64,000 bases of DNA from NCBI GenBank assembly GCA_008921705.1, contig VFFE01008422.1:3101820-3165819 (forward strand), given 5' to 3'. A model generated the notes under the pieces. The model was not told where the DNA came from. It worked only from the letters and a program-made list of their open reading frames with translations, and did no database searches. Origin of the DNA: Burhinus oedicnemus (taxonomy: Eukaryota > Chordata > Aves > Charadriiformes > Burhinidae). The position numbers and the translations under genes are program-made. Shown here piece by piece: positions 10,668 through 23,050 of this stretch (the first letter of the stretch is position 1; each line of letters starts with the position of its first letter).

Positions 10668-10995
10668 CCGTATTATCCACCAGTAACCCCAAGTCATCCC
10701 CCAGTCTGTACTGATATTGGGGATTGCCCAAATCCAGATGAAAGACCTTGCACTTGGTCTTGTTGGAACTTCATGAGTTTTGCACAGGTCCACTCCTCAA
10801 GCCTGCCAAGGTCCCTCTGCATGACCCCTGAGGGACACCATTCATTACTGGTTTCCAGTTGGAGATAGAGTTGTTGACTGGAAATCTTCAGATGCAGCCA
10901 TCCAGCCTATTCCGTATCCATATAACAGTCCATCCATCAAATCTGTATCTCTCCAATTATGTAGGTAACAAATGTCATACTCGCGTCCACTGTTA
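10668..10995 (-). mobile_element. CR1 LINE fragment, reverse transcriptase part
   Basis: On the minus strand this matches the CR1 ORF2 reverse transcriptase. It reads through a GVPQG-like step (from cctgagggacacca), followed by a Gln-Arg-Asp-Leu region and a Lys/Asn-rich end before a cacttggtcttgttggaactt stretch. The part that should hold the catalytic FADD box is missing: gggtcat joins directly to gcagagggacc near 10822. Boundaries are approximate and both ends are truncated. Confidence 0.8.
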
Positions 10996-13765
10996 TTGTC
11001 ATTACTAATTCTTTCAAATAAAGTAACTATCAAGTTCAGTAATCACTTAACTACGGTAAATCCTTAACATTCCCAAAAAGAAAATAAAAAAACCAACCCA
11101 ACAAACCCAACCCAAAACATCACCACGACCACTTTAAAAGTCTGTAAAAGGTCACAAAGATCACTGACATGTAGTTAATCCAAACACTTAGAACACTGCC
11201 AAAACTGCAGGACTAAAAGTCGTTCTTCCCTAAGCAAGCAAACTTTTAACATAAAACTAAGGAAGAATCTCTTCACCTGCTTGTAACCAAATTCTCCTTT
11301 TAAAATGAAGAGGGAGAGTTGCCACCTAAACCACTGTCACTTTACGTTGTTGCATTTCTGATCACTTTCTCTCCTAGAGATACTTTCTAAAAAAATAAAA
11401 AAACTCCAAGCTACCTTGCTATAATGTTAATTTATGACATTGCAAGGCCTCTCTTCCAGCCATCAAAATAATAATTTTATAAACTGCAATGAACTCATTT
11501 ACTGCATTTGCTGTTCTTTTCAAAGGAAGAATTTGACCACTATCAGTGAAACTACTGCTGTGATAAACAAACATTCTGTCTTTCTTGCTCAGTATCTGCC
11601 TTTAAAAGTCCATGCCCAACCTTCATTGTAGAGCAGGCTACGCAGTGTCCTAATAATGGCTGTCTGCTGGCCTCTTTCCTAATGCATATCTATAACCAAG
11701 AAATAACAGTAGATAATTCCATACACCTCGTTCCATGCCCCCCCCCAAGTAAAAGATAGCAGTAAACCTATCTAGCTTCCGCCCACCAAGTATGATCAGA
11801 ACGAGCAGCAACAACAGCAAGGATGTCAGCAGCTGTCTTCCTCAAAAATATAATGGCCGGAGGCTGAAAGCCGGCAACATCCAAGTCTAGGCCACAACTT
11901 TGCCAAGAAGTTGATGGAGACCAAATGTGTATGATTCATGGGCTGGATTTAAAAGACAGTGGTACTACATTAATCAAATTAATGTAAGTTAAGGACTTCC
12001 CAGTTAAGATTAAAAAACTTTACATAAAAAAGATAAAGACAAGTTGTAACTGTTGTGTAGGGATGTTGAAAAGCAAAAATGGTATCTAAAGTGTGTCAGT
12101 TTTAATGACAATCTGGCATGGTGCCAGTTATAGGAAAAACTATAATGAACAAATAACAGAAAATGTGACTCTTAAAAATAAGTATAAAAAAAAAGAGAGA
12201 GAATTTAAAGAGTCAAAAGAACAAACAGGAAGCAAAATTTTCTTCTCAACATATTTAAGCGAGATATACTAGCTTAACTTATTTGTTTTTTTCAGAAGAA
12301 AAATCCAGCCACATAATCCCCTTTTATATAACACTTCAAACCTGCTGTAGTTTTGTTGTTCACCGCATGTCACATTGAAGTCATTAGATGAAATACTTCA
12401 ACAGTTACCCTAAATACGTAGTGTCTAAACTCTCTGAATTTGGGCACAGCGCTCAGTTCATGTTTTGAAGTCAACGAGACTGAAGTTAAGTACCAGGTCA
12501 AATCCTGCTCTCCTTTCTTTTCTCTTACAAATACAATTCTACTCCCACAGGTATTGGGAGAGCTGACGGCATGAAAACTCACCAAATAAAGCATTTAAGA
12601 CTTTGCACTGGGTCTCTCCTTTGAAACCATTTATTGAAAATATTTGTCTAAGTTACCTTTGAAATCAGTAGATGTTTCAAATGAGCAACAGCTAATTAAC
12701 ATTAGTGTAAGCTGGTCACAGGTGAACGCAGTTTTGAAAATTTCCAAGGGGTTTCAGAGAAATTTTCCTGTATCAGTTGTTTCAGTTCTCAATGAACTGA
12801 AAACTGTGAAAAAAAACTGTGAAAGCAGCACAGTAAGCTATTCTTTGGTTATTTTAAAAGTTAATGGAGCTTTCCCAATTATACATGACAGTTTCCTGAG
12901 ATTTTTAGAAAAGCACCAATTCACAATGGCTGGTGATAGAAAACATGCTGTATCATGTGCCTACAAAGTCTTTCCCTGCACAGGTCACTGACTAATGAGT
13001 TTTGCTGCAGTACAAAACGGGAAGGGCAATTCCCCCCAACTGAAAAACACAAAGTAATTTCATAACACAAAAAAAAATTACTAAGTACACAAAACAATTT
13101 GCCTTTACATTTAAATAAGTTCAACTACAAAGCAAGTAATTGAACAGAAGAGTGAACAACATTCCTCTGTAACCTTTTCAGCATCAAAATGCTGGTCTGT
13201 AGAATTCCTAACTTGCAAATGATAACTTCTAGTCCCTGTCCCACACCAGTCCAGGCAGGATGCACAACCAAAGCAGAGTCTAGCTTAATTTATACAGGAC
13301 CAAGTATCAACTTAAAGAACAATTCTTCTTTGGTCACGTGATGCTTTTTTTGCATCACTGCTGATAATTCTTACTACAGAGCGCACAAGAATGACTAGGA
13401 TCCATTAGCCTTTCAAGCTGCAGAACTCTGAATAAGCCTAACTAGTCATAAGAGGATGAATGCTTACTCATATTTTGTGTTTTTCTGAATTGCTTGAAAA
13501 TACTTTGACTAATCTGTTTCACTTTAGAAAGCACACACAGTAGCAAGAGTATCTGCATTTTTGTAGTGGTTTTAAGATATTATCTTTCACAATTACTGGC
13601 TGATCAGCCTCTAGAAAACCATGAAGAGTTTTACTCCAAGTTCTAAATATATGGTGAATAAATTTCTGTTTACATTCCAGCACTTCCGAGATGAACAAGA
13701 GAAATTCTCCCCATAGGATGTCAGTGTAATCCTACGACAAAATTGATTTTGTTCCTTTTTAGAAT
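10996..13765. other. No gene recognised downstream of the minus-strand gene
   Basis: AT-rich. A plus-strand open frame of 115 codons at 12644-12991 has no recognisable domain and no supporting signals. Part of this stretch could be 3' untranslated sequence if the gene uses a far polyadenylation site. A short A/C-rich run lies at about 11080-11120. Confidence 0.35.
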
Positions 13766-14117
13766 TTTATTTAAGTTACAGTTTTAATAAAACTTCAACA
13801 TTATAGACTATATTAAACACTTCTTATATATAGTTCTGTAGTACTAAATTAAATACCACCCAGAAAACAAAACTACTCAGAAAAACACCTCACCTGCATC
13901 AGCTCTGGACCGCTGACCTGGTGATTTTCCAAATGGGGTCTTCATTCATCTGTGTTTAAGTGAGCAGCAAAGCTGCTGGACTAGGGTGAAAATCCAGTTC
14001 TTCCCAACTCCCAGAATATCGTCTTACTCTTGGAGAGATAGATACTTATTAATCCACCATTCAATCACGAATTTGTCCTTCCTCAAATGTAGAAGATGCA
14101 CTTTCAATTACAGTACT
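13766..14117 (-). CDS. Last exon of the unidentified minus-strand gene
   Basis: The acceptor on the minus strand is tgttttgtttttcag, ending at 14118. The exon codes for the peptide STVIESASSTFEEGQIRD and then the stop TGA at 14061-14063, so 14061-14117 is coding. The rest is 3' untranslated. An AATAAA lies at 13766-13771 on the minus strand, about 290 bases past the stop; I use it as a provisional end, and other signals lie further on. The peptide is acidic and polar and gives no known domain. It joins exon 14337-14389 in phase 0. Confidence 0.7.
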
Positions 14118-14336
14118 CTGAAAAACAAAACAGGCAAAGTATAAATAGTTTGATTTGAGACTTGGTCATGATAAGCATTAACTGACTCTGTTAAGGTAAA
14201 AGTATTTTGTTTCACTTTAATGCTTGTTTTCATACTCAACAGGAAGTTCCTTCATATTCTGTTACTCTGAAAATATTCAGCAAACAGAGGGCATATAGGC
14301 AATAATACAGGAAAACTAATACAGGAAAACACATAC

Positions 14337-14389
14337 CAGGGCTGGTACTTTTTCCTCATATTCATAGGCAAGTTCCACACCAAAGTCAA
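14337..14389 (-). CDS. Penultimate coding exon, same gene
   Basis: 53 bp, with acceptor tttcctttctgttgtag and donor CTG|gtatgtgt on the minus strand. The frame that joins to both neighbours reads DFGVELAYEYEEKVPAL. It takes one base from the previous exon and ends on a codon boundary, so the last exon follows without a shift. The sequence is rich in Glu and Tyr. Confidence 0.7.
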
Positions 14390-14999
14390 CTACAACAGAA
14401 AGGAAAGCTTAAAAACCACTGAGTTTAGTACGGGGGAAGAATGACTACTAGCTTAGAAGAAACTGCACTACCTTCACCAGAGGTAAAGCACAAATCAACT
14501 ATTTCCATTTATTAGAAACAAAACAACCTCACACCCACATAGCAGAATAACTTTGCTTCATAGAAGTTCAAAAAAAAGAAGTCTTCTGAAAAAAATCCAA
14601 CACAAAATGTACCAAATCACTGCAATGACTACTCAAGCCATCAACTTGTTGAGTAAGTCATTGATTCATAGAAGACCTGCAGACAATTTTTGTGATTCTC
14701 TACACCTAAACTCATCAGATTCCTAGAACTTTAGTCATCACATTCCTCTAGGTGAGGGAGTTTTTAAAGTCCCTTTCAAGATCTAATTACAGAAACTTAT
14801 GATTACCTGAAAATTTCAAGAACTACAGGTTAACTTATTTCAGACAAGAGGTATTTATCCAGACTAATCCATAACTTCAGTGCTGCACATGGCTGAGACA
14901 AGTGACATCAGATCATCCTTTTAGCCTCATTTCCTTAAGAAATGACACTGCTCTAATCACAGGTCAGTTTACACAACACCAGGCTGGCTGGCGACTGAC

Positions 15000-16305
15000 A
15001 GGGTTAGTGACACATGTCTCAAAGGAGGAAAAGGTTCTTAGCACAGGAATTGGCAGGGCTTATTGAAAGGGCTTTAAACTACATTTGAAGGGGGAAGGGG
15101 ATGAAACCAGGCTCTTTAGAGGCAAGTCTGGGGTGGCATGCCAATGTCTGTGGAACTGGACGCTAGTGTGGTCCCTCGGTCTGCTGACTGAGTGAAAGCA
15201 GGGGATGGAGATTCATGCAGCAGAAGAGACGGGCGGGTCATCAGTGGGTTAGAGATTTCAGCCGTGCCTCAGAATGGTCAGGTAGGAATTAGGGCTCCTC
15301 CCAGTATGTTGATGGCAGGACCAATGGCCCAACTGAAATGCTTCTACACTAATGCACACAGCATGGGCAACAAATAGGAGGAGCTGGAAGCCATTCTGCA
15401 GCAGGAAAACTATGATGTAGTCACCATCACGGAAACGTGGTGGGATGACTCGCACAACTGAAGTGCTGCAATTCTTACCTGCTTGAGGGTAGGATGGCTG
15501 TACAGAGGGATGTGGAGAGGTTGGATCGATGGGCTGACGCCACTGGTACGAGACTCAACAAGGCCAAGTGCCAGGTCCTGCACTTGGGTCACAACAACCC
15601 CATGCAAAGCTACAGCCTGGAAAGCTGTCTGGCAGAAAGGGACCAGGGGATTTGGTGAACAGCCAGCTGAATATGAGCCAGCAGTGTGCCCAAGAAGGCC
15701 AACAGTGTCCTGGCTTGTATCAGGAATAGTGTGGCAAGCAGGACTAGGGAAGTGGTCATCCCCCTGTACTCAGCACTGGTGAGGCCACACCTTGAGTGGT
15801 GTTCAGTTTTGGACCCCCCGCTACAAGACACACATTGAGGGGCTGGGAGCAAGTCCAGAGAAGGGCAGCGAAGCTGGGGAGGGGTCTAGAGCACAAGCCT
15901 TATGAGGAGCGGCTGAGGGAACTGGGGTTGTTTAGCCTGAAGAAAAGGAGCCTCAGGGGAGACCTTACGGCCCTCTACAGCTACCTGAAAGGAGGTTGTA
16001 GAGAGGTGGGGGTCAGTCTCTTCTCCCAAGTAACAAGTGATAGGACAAGAGGAAATGGCTTCCAGTTACGCCAGGGGAGGTTTAGACTGGATATAAGGAA
16101 AGATTTCTTCACTGAAAGGGTTGTCAAACATTGGAATAGGCTGCCCAGGGAAGTGGTGGAATCGCTGTCCCTGGAGGTATTTAAAAGACAGGTAGATGTG
16201 GGGCTTAGGTACATTGTTTAGTGGTGGTTTTGGCAGTGTTAGGTTGATTGTTGGACTTGATGATTTCAAAGGTCCCTTCCAACCTAGAAGATTCTATGTT
16301 CTCTG
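15000..16305 (+). mobile_element. CR1 LINE, internally deleted copy
   Basis: A plus-strand CR1 within an intron, opposite in sense to the host gene. 15331-15467 codes for the start of the ORF2 endonuclease (QLKCFYTNAHSMGN, then YDVVTITETWWDDSHN), with one stop in place of a Gln codon. After about 15470 the sequence jumps to the end of the reverse transcriptase (NKAKCQVLHLGHNN near 15560). The C-terminal part is open for 141 codons at 15796-16221 ([19 protein letters not shown] and onward). The 3' tail contains aaaggtcccttccaacct, the CR1 signature. The 5' boundary is approximate. Confidence 0.9.
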
Positions 16306-17136
16306 TAATCTGCTAATCAGTGCTGGTCTTCCCTCTTTTACTTCAGTTTTGGAACCTGCTGTCATTTTTCATACAGGGCCTAAAAAAGAGGAATGCCCCT
16401 AACCAGCAACCCAGCTGAGGGAAAAAGTATACCTTATGTTTGTGCCTTACAGAGTAAGGGAACATGCAAGGACATGCCTTGAAGTATGGTAAAACTATTA
16501 TGCACAAAAATGCATTTACACGTAACAACATTTGCCAATTCTTCCATGAATTGCACCCATTTACTTCTAGGAATATTAGAGAAACACAGAGGAATAGTCC
16601 TAGGAAAAAACAGCAATAGGGAGACTAATGTTCAGTAATTTCCAGGTTTCAAAAAGAGGTGTACAATGTTTGGAAGACCTAATTTAGACATTCATAGTCA
16701 GGAATTTGTAAGAATTTGTGAAATTAAAGTTAAAAATTCATTTACAGGAACTTAGTAGTTTTTCCACATTTCATCTCTTCCTGAAATCTACCAGTGTATA
16801 CACAACAATGCTAAATGGTACCAGCGCAATAATGGTCAACTTTCAAAGAGCACTTGAAGACACAATAGTAAGCAATTAACTTGCTTAACTACTTCAGTAG
16901 AAAAAACAATCCTTATGCTGTCTTCCAGTAAACTCAAAAATATTTTACTATGAATTAAGATACATTAGCACAGAGGCATCATTAACTAGGAAAACAAACT
17001 GAATTCAGAGCACTGCTGTGATATACTACATTATTCAGTCTCACGGGCACTGCATAAGCATACAAGAGAGGTATTTTTTCCTTCCAGGAGAGATATTTGT
17101 TGCGAACCAACTGTAACCTAGTATTGTATTTTTCTA

Positions 17137-17171
<35 letters not shown>

Positions 17172-18486
17172 AGAGAAACAAACCACTAACACCCCCCCAA
17201 AAACATAAACCAAACAACACCACCCACCACAAAACCACAAACTGAAAATGCTTCAGATTCAGAAACTAACATACCCTTTTTGCAGTAAGCCGTTGACCTG
17301 TTATTCAAGCAATTGTAAATGACACCTGTATATATTACATACTCCCCCCCACCCCCACCCCAAGATTTCCAATTCATGGCAAAAATGTAAAGTACTACAT
17401 AGATGTTTTAATTGCATTGGTTGTTCAGTCGCTATGTTTATAAAGATAACTAGAACACTTCAAAATTTGTGGTTTTCTACCACTTAACTTCTTTTTAATG
17501 GTATGTCCCCAATCATCATTACGCCACAAATCTGAAGTCATACCTCTAAAAAGGAAAATTACACTTCCTAATCCTTTATAAAGTCACCATTCATTTGCTA
17601 GCATTTGAAGTGTTTTACTGTGCTCTCTGAACCTAAGGACACAAGGCTACTTAAGTCAAAACCTGATTCAGCAGTTCAAACTGATTTTCTAGAAACTAAG
17701 ACAGTAACTGTCACTAATTCAAAACCTCACTGAAGATTTTCAGTGAAAGCAAATGACACTTCAGTTTCCCTAAAACTAGCATTCTGAAGTCAATCTACAT
17801 TTCACTTTCACGCTGACAGTTCTGAAGATACTAATAAGGAGGGACAAAACCTGATTTTCTGAAGATAAACTGATGTACTTTGAGAACACCTTTACTTTTA
17901 AAGTATATGCAACTAAGTCCCACTTACTTGATTAAAAAGAAACCAAAATCTATAAAGCTCATGATTCCTAAATATGATGAATGACAAAAGAATTTAATGC
18001 CATCATGCAAATTATCTTAAACTCTTAATAAAGAAAAAATCAAGAAAAAAATTAACTCACAAAATGCAAAGACTTTTACTACAAAATTTTATTACAAGTC
18101 TCGAAGAATGTCGTATGTTCCACATAGAAGTAGAAAAGAAGGTTTTAACAGGCTTCTGATGTACCCAGTTGCAATAAGCTATACTGCTAACTCCTTGTTC
18201 GGATGCATCCAAGATGATTTATGAAACAATCAACTTTTTAGGGTCATTCTGTACATAGTAGCAGACACAGCAAAAAGAACACAAGTAGCTTTTTTGATCC
18301 AAACTGACACATCCAAAACAAGTTATACTAGACTTTACAGACTGCCAGCAGCTTTCAGATGAGAAATGCCACTGAATCAGTTAGGCACTGATTTCCCCAA
18401 CACCTGATAGCACAGGTCCCCAGCAGCGCAGCTGCAGGTTTCACTTAAAGACAGGCATTAATTCTTTTAACTTGTCATATACTCAC
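16306..18486. other. Intron, no further feature
   Basis: AT-rich intronic sequence of the minus-strand gene. An uninterrupted A run lies at about 17141-17168, followed by an A/C-rich stretch to about 17230, and a C-rich run at about 17344-17363. No exon with good signals was seen here. Confidence 0.4.
17141..17230. repeat. Poly-A run and A/C-rich low-complexity tract
   Basis: About 28 A in a row, then gagagag and an A/C-rich segment with a run of seven C. No coding remnant upstream and no flanking repeats were found that would make it the tail of a retrocopy. Confidence 0.8.
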
Positions 18487-18540
18487 CAGCCCAGGTGTTT
18501 TGCTTGTTTGCTTTTACAAACCTTCCTAGATTACAGCACA
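18487..18540 (-). CDS. Coding exon, same gene
   Basis: 54 bp on the minus strand, with acceptor ctttttttgtttaag and donor GGCTG|gtgagtat. The only open frame reads CCNLGRFVKANKQNTWA, takes one base from upstream and leaves one. That G plus TT from exon 14337-14389 gives Val, so the two join in phase. The peptide is basic and polar with a Trp; no domain is recognised. Confidence 0.65.
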
Positions 18541-19287
18541 CTTAAACAAAAAAAGTGGAAATTAGACAACTATTTTGTCCAATAGCATTCTGATTATTGT
18601 GAACTGTTTCACACAAGATTAATGTTAGACTAAAAATTCAAGCCCTACAAATTGTCAGTTATACCAGTTTTAATAAGAATAGTGCAATCATACTATCAGA
18701 GTAGGCAGGAAGACACAATATTAAGACAGAAAAAATAAAGCTGTGTTAAAAAAATTATTTTTGCCATATGAAGGCAAAAGGAAGAAAAGCCAGCATTGCA
18801 CACAGACTGCAACTTTCACTATGAACCAGCTTAAGCCCCTCTATGAACTTAGTTGTTTAGAAACATTAAAATGTTTTTATATGAGCTTTTAACTCCACAA
18901 AAATAAGCATAATCACCTAAAAAAGTTCTCTAGTTTAACTTTCAGTTAACTTCCATGTTTGTTTTTACACCAAATTACACGCATTTCACTGCAACACACA
19001 GCACAATGTTGTTTGCTGCATTCTAGTGAAAGTTTCATGACCGTACTATCCAAGGAAGAGGGATGTTAGTAGCACAAAAACATAGTTGTGATAATTAATG
19101 CTAATGGCACCAAAGTTAAGTGCTTCACTCCTAAACAGCGTACCTAAATTTTACCATAATAAACACAGAAGGAAATAGTATCAGAACATTTGCTAAGGCA
19201 TTGCTTTCGGGGTAAAAGTTTTGAAAGTCAGGGAGGGTAATAGCATGTGTTGCTTGTATCTCTTACATACAGAACTGCAAATTCAGA

Positions 19288-19446
19288 TTATACACCCCCT
19301 CTGATGTTAACTACAAGCTTGCACCTTCTCAGGAGGTCTGCTCCTGCTTTCAGAGATGCCACTGAGAAGGCTTTCTGGCACCACCTGGCGGACTCCAACA
19401 TTTTCACTTTGATATCTGTATTTCTTTTGCATGCTGCTCCCCCGCT
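19288..19446 (-). other. Coding-like open segment, status unclear
   Basis: A minus-strand open segment of 52 codons with less AT than its surroundings. It includes the peptide MLESARWCQKAFSVASLKAG and ends in TAA at 19288-19290. A possible acceptor (gtgcagacttag) lies just upstream. It sits inside the intron between exons 25045-25120 and 18487-18540. It could be an alternative last exon, a decayed gene piece or chance. Confidence 0.25.
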
Positions 19447-20195
19447 CTAAGTCTGCACTGGTAGTTTTTCAGTGGAGGACCAGCACATCACAACACATCA
19501 CAAGACTGTTTGGTGGAAGGAGTCATTCTGAAATTAAATGCATCACCTGAAGAGATTCCTTGGTAAGTAGCATTTTGATTTCTGTAACTCATTTCAGAAC
19601 TGCTGGTACATGTTTCAGTTGAAGTAGTACCACGGTTTCAGCACTAACAAGTTGGATAAAGCATGTATGTTACCTAGACGAATTCTTACCATATGAACAG
19701 AAAGTATCATCCTATGCAAGTCTTCTGCACCCCATCCCCATAGGCAATCTTAATGCTAAAATACCTCTTAAATATCAGGGACAATAAAAATATATGCCTG
19801 GGTTTAGTTTGTGTTACTTTTTTTTCTTACCTAATAAAAAACCCCCAAACACCTTCCTGTGGTATAAGAATTCAGCCACTCAAACTCCAAATTTGTTTTG
19901 AAGTATCCTACAGCCTCATCCAGAATATTGGTTATGAAGAACCTTTTTTATCCTATCACTAGGATTTTGTGTGGGTAGTAACATAAGAAAGATTACAGTA
20001 TGTAAACTCCAAACATAGAAGTGATTTACAGCTGACAACTATGAAGAGCAATACATTTCAACTATGGATTTATGAGCTGAAAGACCCCAAATCAAGTATT
20101 ACTATCCCTCCCCTATGACAGCCTCTGCAGTTTTTCCTCCACTCATAGATGTGTTATTTTTCTACAATTGTACAGAAACAAGCAGCATGCAACTG

Positions 20196-20232
20196 TGTGT
20201 GCATACATACAAACACACACACACACAATTAC
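20196..20232. repeat. CA microsatellite
   Basis: A short run of alternating C and A (acacacacacacac) with neighbouring gt and ata steps. It lies just before the CR1 tail. Confidence 0.85.
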
Positions 20233-20246
20233 ACATACATTTGGTT

Positions 20247-20357
20247 GAGTGGGCTTCGACCAACCTCATCTAATGAAAGATGTCCCTGCTCATGGCCGAG
20301 GGTTGGACCAGGTGATCTTTAAGGTCCCTTCCAACAAAAACCACTCTGTGATTCTGA
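20247..20357 (+). mobile_element. CR1 LINE 3' tail
   Basis: A short 5'-truncated CR1 in plus sense. It contains catggccgagggttggacca, aggtcccttccaac and the terminal tgtgattctgag. About 110 bp. Confidence 0.85.
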
Positions 20358-23010
20358 GAGATACAAAAACAAACAAACAAAAAATGTTGTTACCTTCACG
20401 CTACAATGCCATAGTGATGCAACTGCAGATTATTCAGCAGAAGACTGAAAGAATCTGAAATTTGTGCAAACTGTTTGTTCAAGTGACTACTGTTGAGAAC
20501 GGGACTGCAAATACTGTACAGTTTCTGCTAAAGAGGAAGCAGCTTACGCATACATGTGAGGGATCAGTGTATGATACTTTATGATGATCCTGAAATTGAA
20601 TAAGTGTTTTTAACCTTTCAGCAAATTCCTGTATTTTAACTTTGTGTCAAGTGACAGCACACTGCAGTTTCTATTTATAAATAATTATTAAAACATTTTA
20701 GCATAAACAAATGGACAGACTATTTACCACAATATGCAGTAAAAAAGGGTTTGCTGATAAGTTCTAAAGACAAGAACTCGGTATTATAGCATAAAACCAG
20801 GGAAGGTGACATAATTTAGGAATCCCAACAAAACTGAAAATGCTATAGTAGGAGAACAACTATCAACAGTAATATTATTTTGAACAATTATTGCAATCAT
20901 TCTGAAATAGACAGGTAGTTTTATAAACAATATTAATCCTTCAAAAGTCTTCTATCTCAAGGAACAGTTTGAACAAGTTTTGTCTAAACTGTCTTTCAGC
21001 ACATATCCTTACTATTGCTCTACTGAAGCTAGAAACAGTATTTCAGGTGAAATGTGGATTTTTATTTTTTTTAATTAACTTCTTTATCTTGAAGCATTAT
21101 TTTACAAGAACATACGCAAATGGTAACTCTTGAAGACTGCATTCAAAACTCTTACAGACACAGAAAAGAAAATAAAAGAAAGAACAGCCAAAGAAATCCT
21201 GAAAGTATGGTTTCCAATGTTTCCTATCCATGCTTGTTTTTGTCCTCTTGAATTAGCAAGAAGTAGCTGTTACTGAGACAACAGTAGAGTTTGTTCTTTT
21301 CAAACTCACTGCATTTTCCTCACGACATACATCATTAAAGCAGTCTGTCTCACTTAATCCAATTTATCATTTAAGAACACTTGTTTTTGCAACAGACATA
21401 ATTTGAAATAAACTCTGACACTGTGTAATTCTGCCACTTTATAAAGGCAGCAGTAAGAACTTCATTAGAGCTGGTATTATAAAACAGTATTTTAAACAAA
21501 CTTGCTTATCTTTTTTAATTTCAGAGGCTCAATGACCATGCTCCCAGCATCAGAATATCATCTTGCAAGACTAATTTTCCCAACTCCCAGACTGCAGTTC
21601 TAAGTGGTAGGAAAAGCACCAGTAAAGAGAGCAGGAGAACACAGGATTGTTGGGCCTTATGTCAGAATGTACCTATTTCTGATTTAAAAAAAACAAAACA
21701 AACCAAACCAACCTGTTACGGGTTAAATGCTAAAAAGATGTGATTTCCTCCAAAAACTTATAAAATAATTTTTAGCCTTGTCTGCATTACCCTTATGCTT
21801 ACATAAATGGAAGATGTAAGGTACAGAAGTGCGATCTTGTCTGTATTAGAGTACCCACCCATCAACAGCCTGGAATACACAAAAAAAAAAACCCAAGTAG
21901 GATTTTTCACTTTCAATAGAATAACACCACACAAAACCCCAAAAACCAAAGTAATCACATTTGACACAACCATCCTGGACAACTGCTCAAAATTACAGGA
22001 AGAACATAGTACATCCCATTTGGAAATATTTTGCTGGCATCTGCTCCTTGAAAAGCCCTGGATTACTGGGAGAGAGATCAATTTCAGGAAGTTAATTCTA
22101 AGCACCCTACAATGAAGGGTAGGGTGTTTGTCTTAAACATTCACAGAAGTATGCACTGCATTCTTAAAAAAAATAAAATCCATAGGTGAAACACAACCAT
22201 GAAATGTGAGATTTCCCAAATGTCTTCCAGCCCAAGAAAACAGTTAATCAACCTGGCCAGTGCCACATTATTGAAATTGTATTAAAGTTTAGCTGTCTAG
22301 AAATTAAGCACTGAAGGAGGCAAAATCTCTCCAGATACTAAGAACTACTTTTTTGAAAGTTATCTAGAATGAAACTCCTACTCTACTTTTTAGAAGTATA
22401 CCAAGGTAGCACTTTCTAAAGCACATCTAAACCCTACTGCAGTGAAAGAATTATTTCACACTTTCCGGTCAACTACAAAATGTGGTGATGTCATCTCATT
22501 CTCATCTGACTGGCTTGATATTTTATGCTAGCCCTTAGTATAAACTCCACATCCAACATGAATGTGGGATTCTGGCCTCGAAAAGCAGCAGTCTTCACAA
22601 GTGGCATACCATAAACATAGCTTCAAGGGATTCCCCATGAAATGCACTGCATTTACACATATCAAAGATTTTACTCAGTGGGCCACCAGTGGAACCAGAC
22701 AGTAAATAGTGAACTGTCCAAGATAAACTGCTCGGAGATGACTCAACTAGCAGGTCAGCTGTTAGCCTCGCAGAGCCTAACAGCTATCTGACAAATAGCT
22801 ATTCGAACGTCTGTACAGTGAAAGCACAGAAGTACCTCAGACATATTTCAATTTACCTTCTTTTTTTCCAGTCTAGATTAAAGCTATTACAGATAATTAG
22901 CAGTAACTTTTGACCACAACAGCAGCCAAAAATTAGGCACATATACTGTAGTGCAGCCTGCTAGCCCTTCATATTACTTCTTTCCCTCTTTCTCTCAGTT
23001 CCATCCTGTC

Positions 23011-23050
23011 AATCTTCATATAATCTTTATAATCTTCATATAATCTTTAT
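23011..23050. repeat. Perfect 2 x 20-bp tandem repeat
   Basis: The unit aatcttcatataatctttat occurs twice without a change at 23011-23030 and 23031-23050. It lies in an intron; no function is implied. Confidence 0.9.

Noticed and set aside
12644..12991. 115-codon plus-strand open frame
   Set aside because: No domain, no splice signals or promoter, and composition like the surrounding AT-rich DNA. A frame of this length is expected by chance in 64 kb.
17141..17168. Poly-A tail of a processed pseudogene
   Set aside because: No coding-like sequence lies upstream on either strand and no flanking duplication was found.
20396..20446. Possible minus-strand exon with acceptor gattctttcag and donor GAAG|gtaac
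   Set aside because: In the phase required by exon 25045-25120 it ends in a TGA just before the donor and does not lead into exon 18487-18540.
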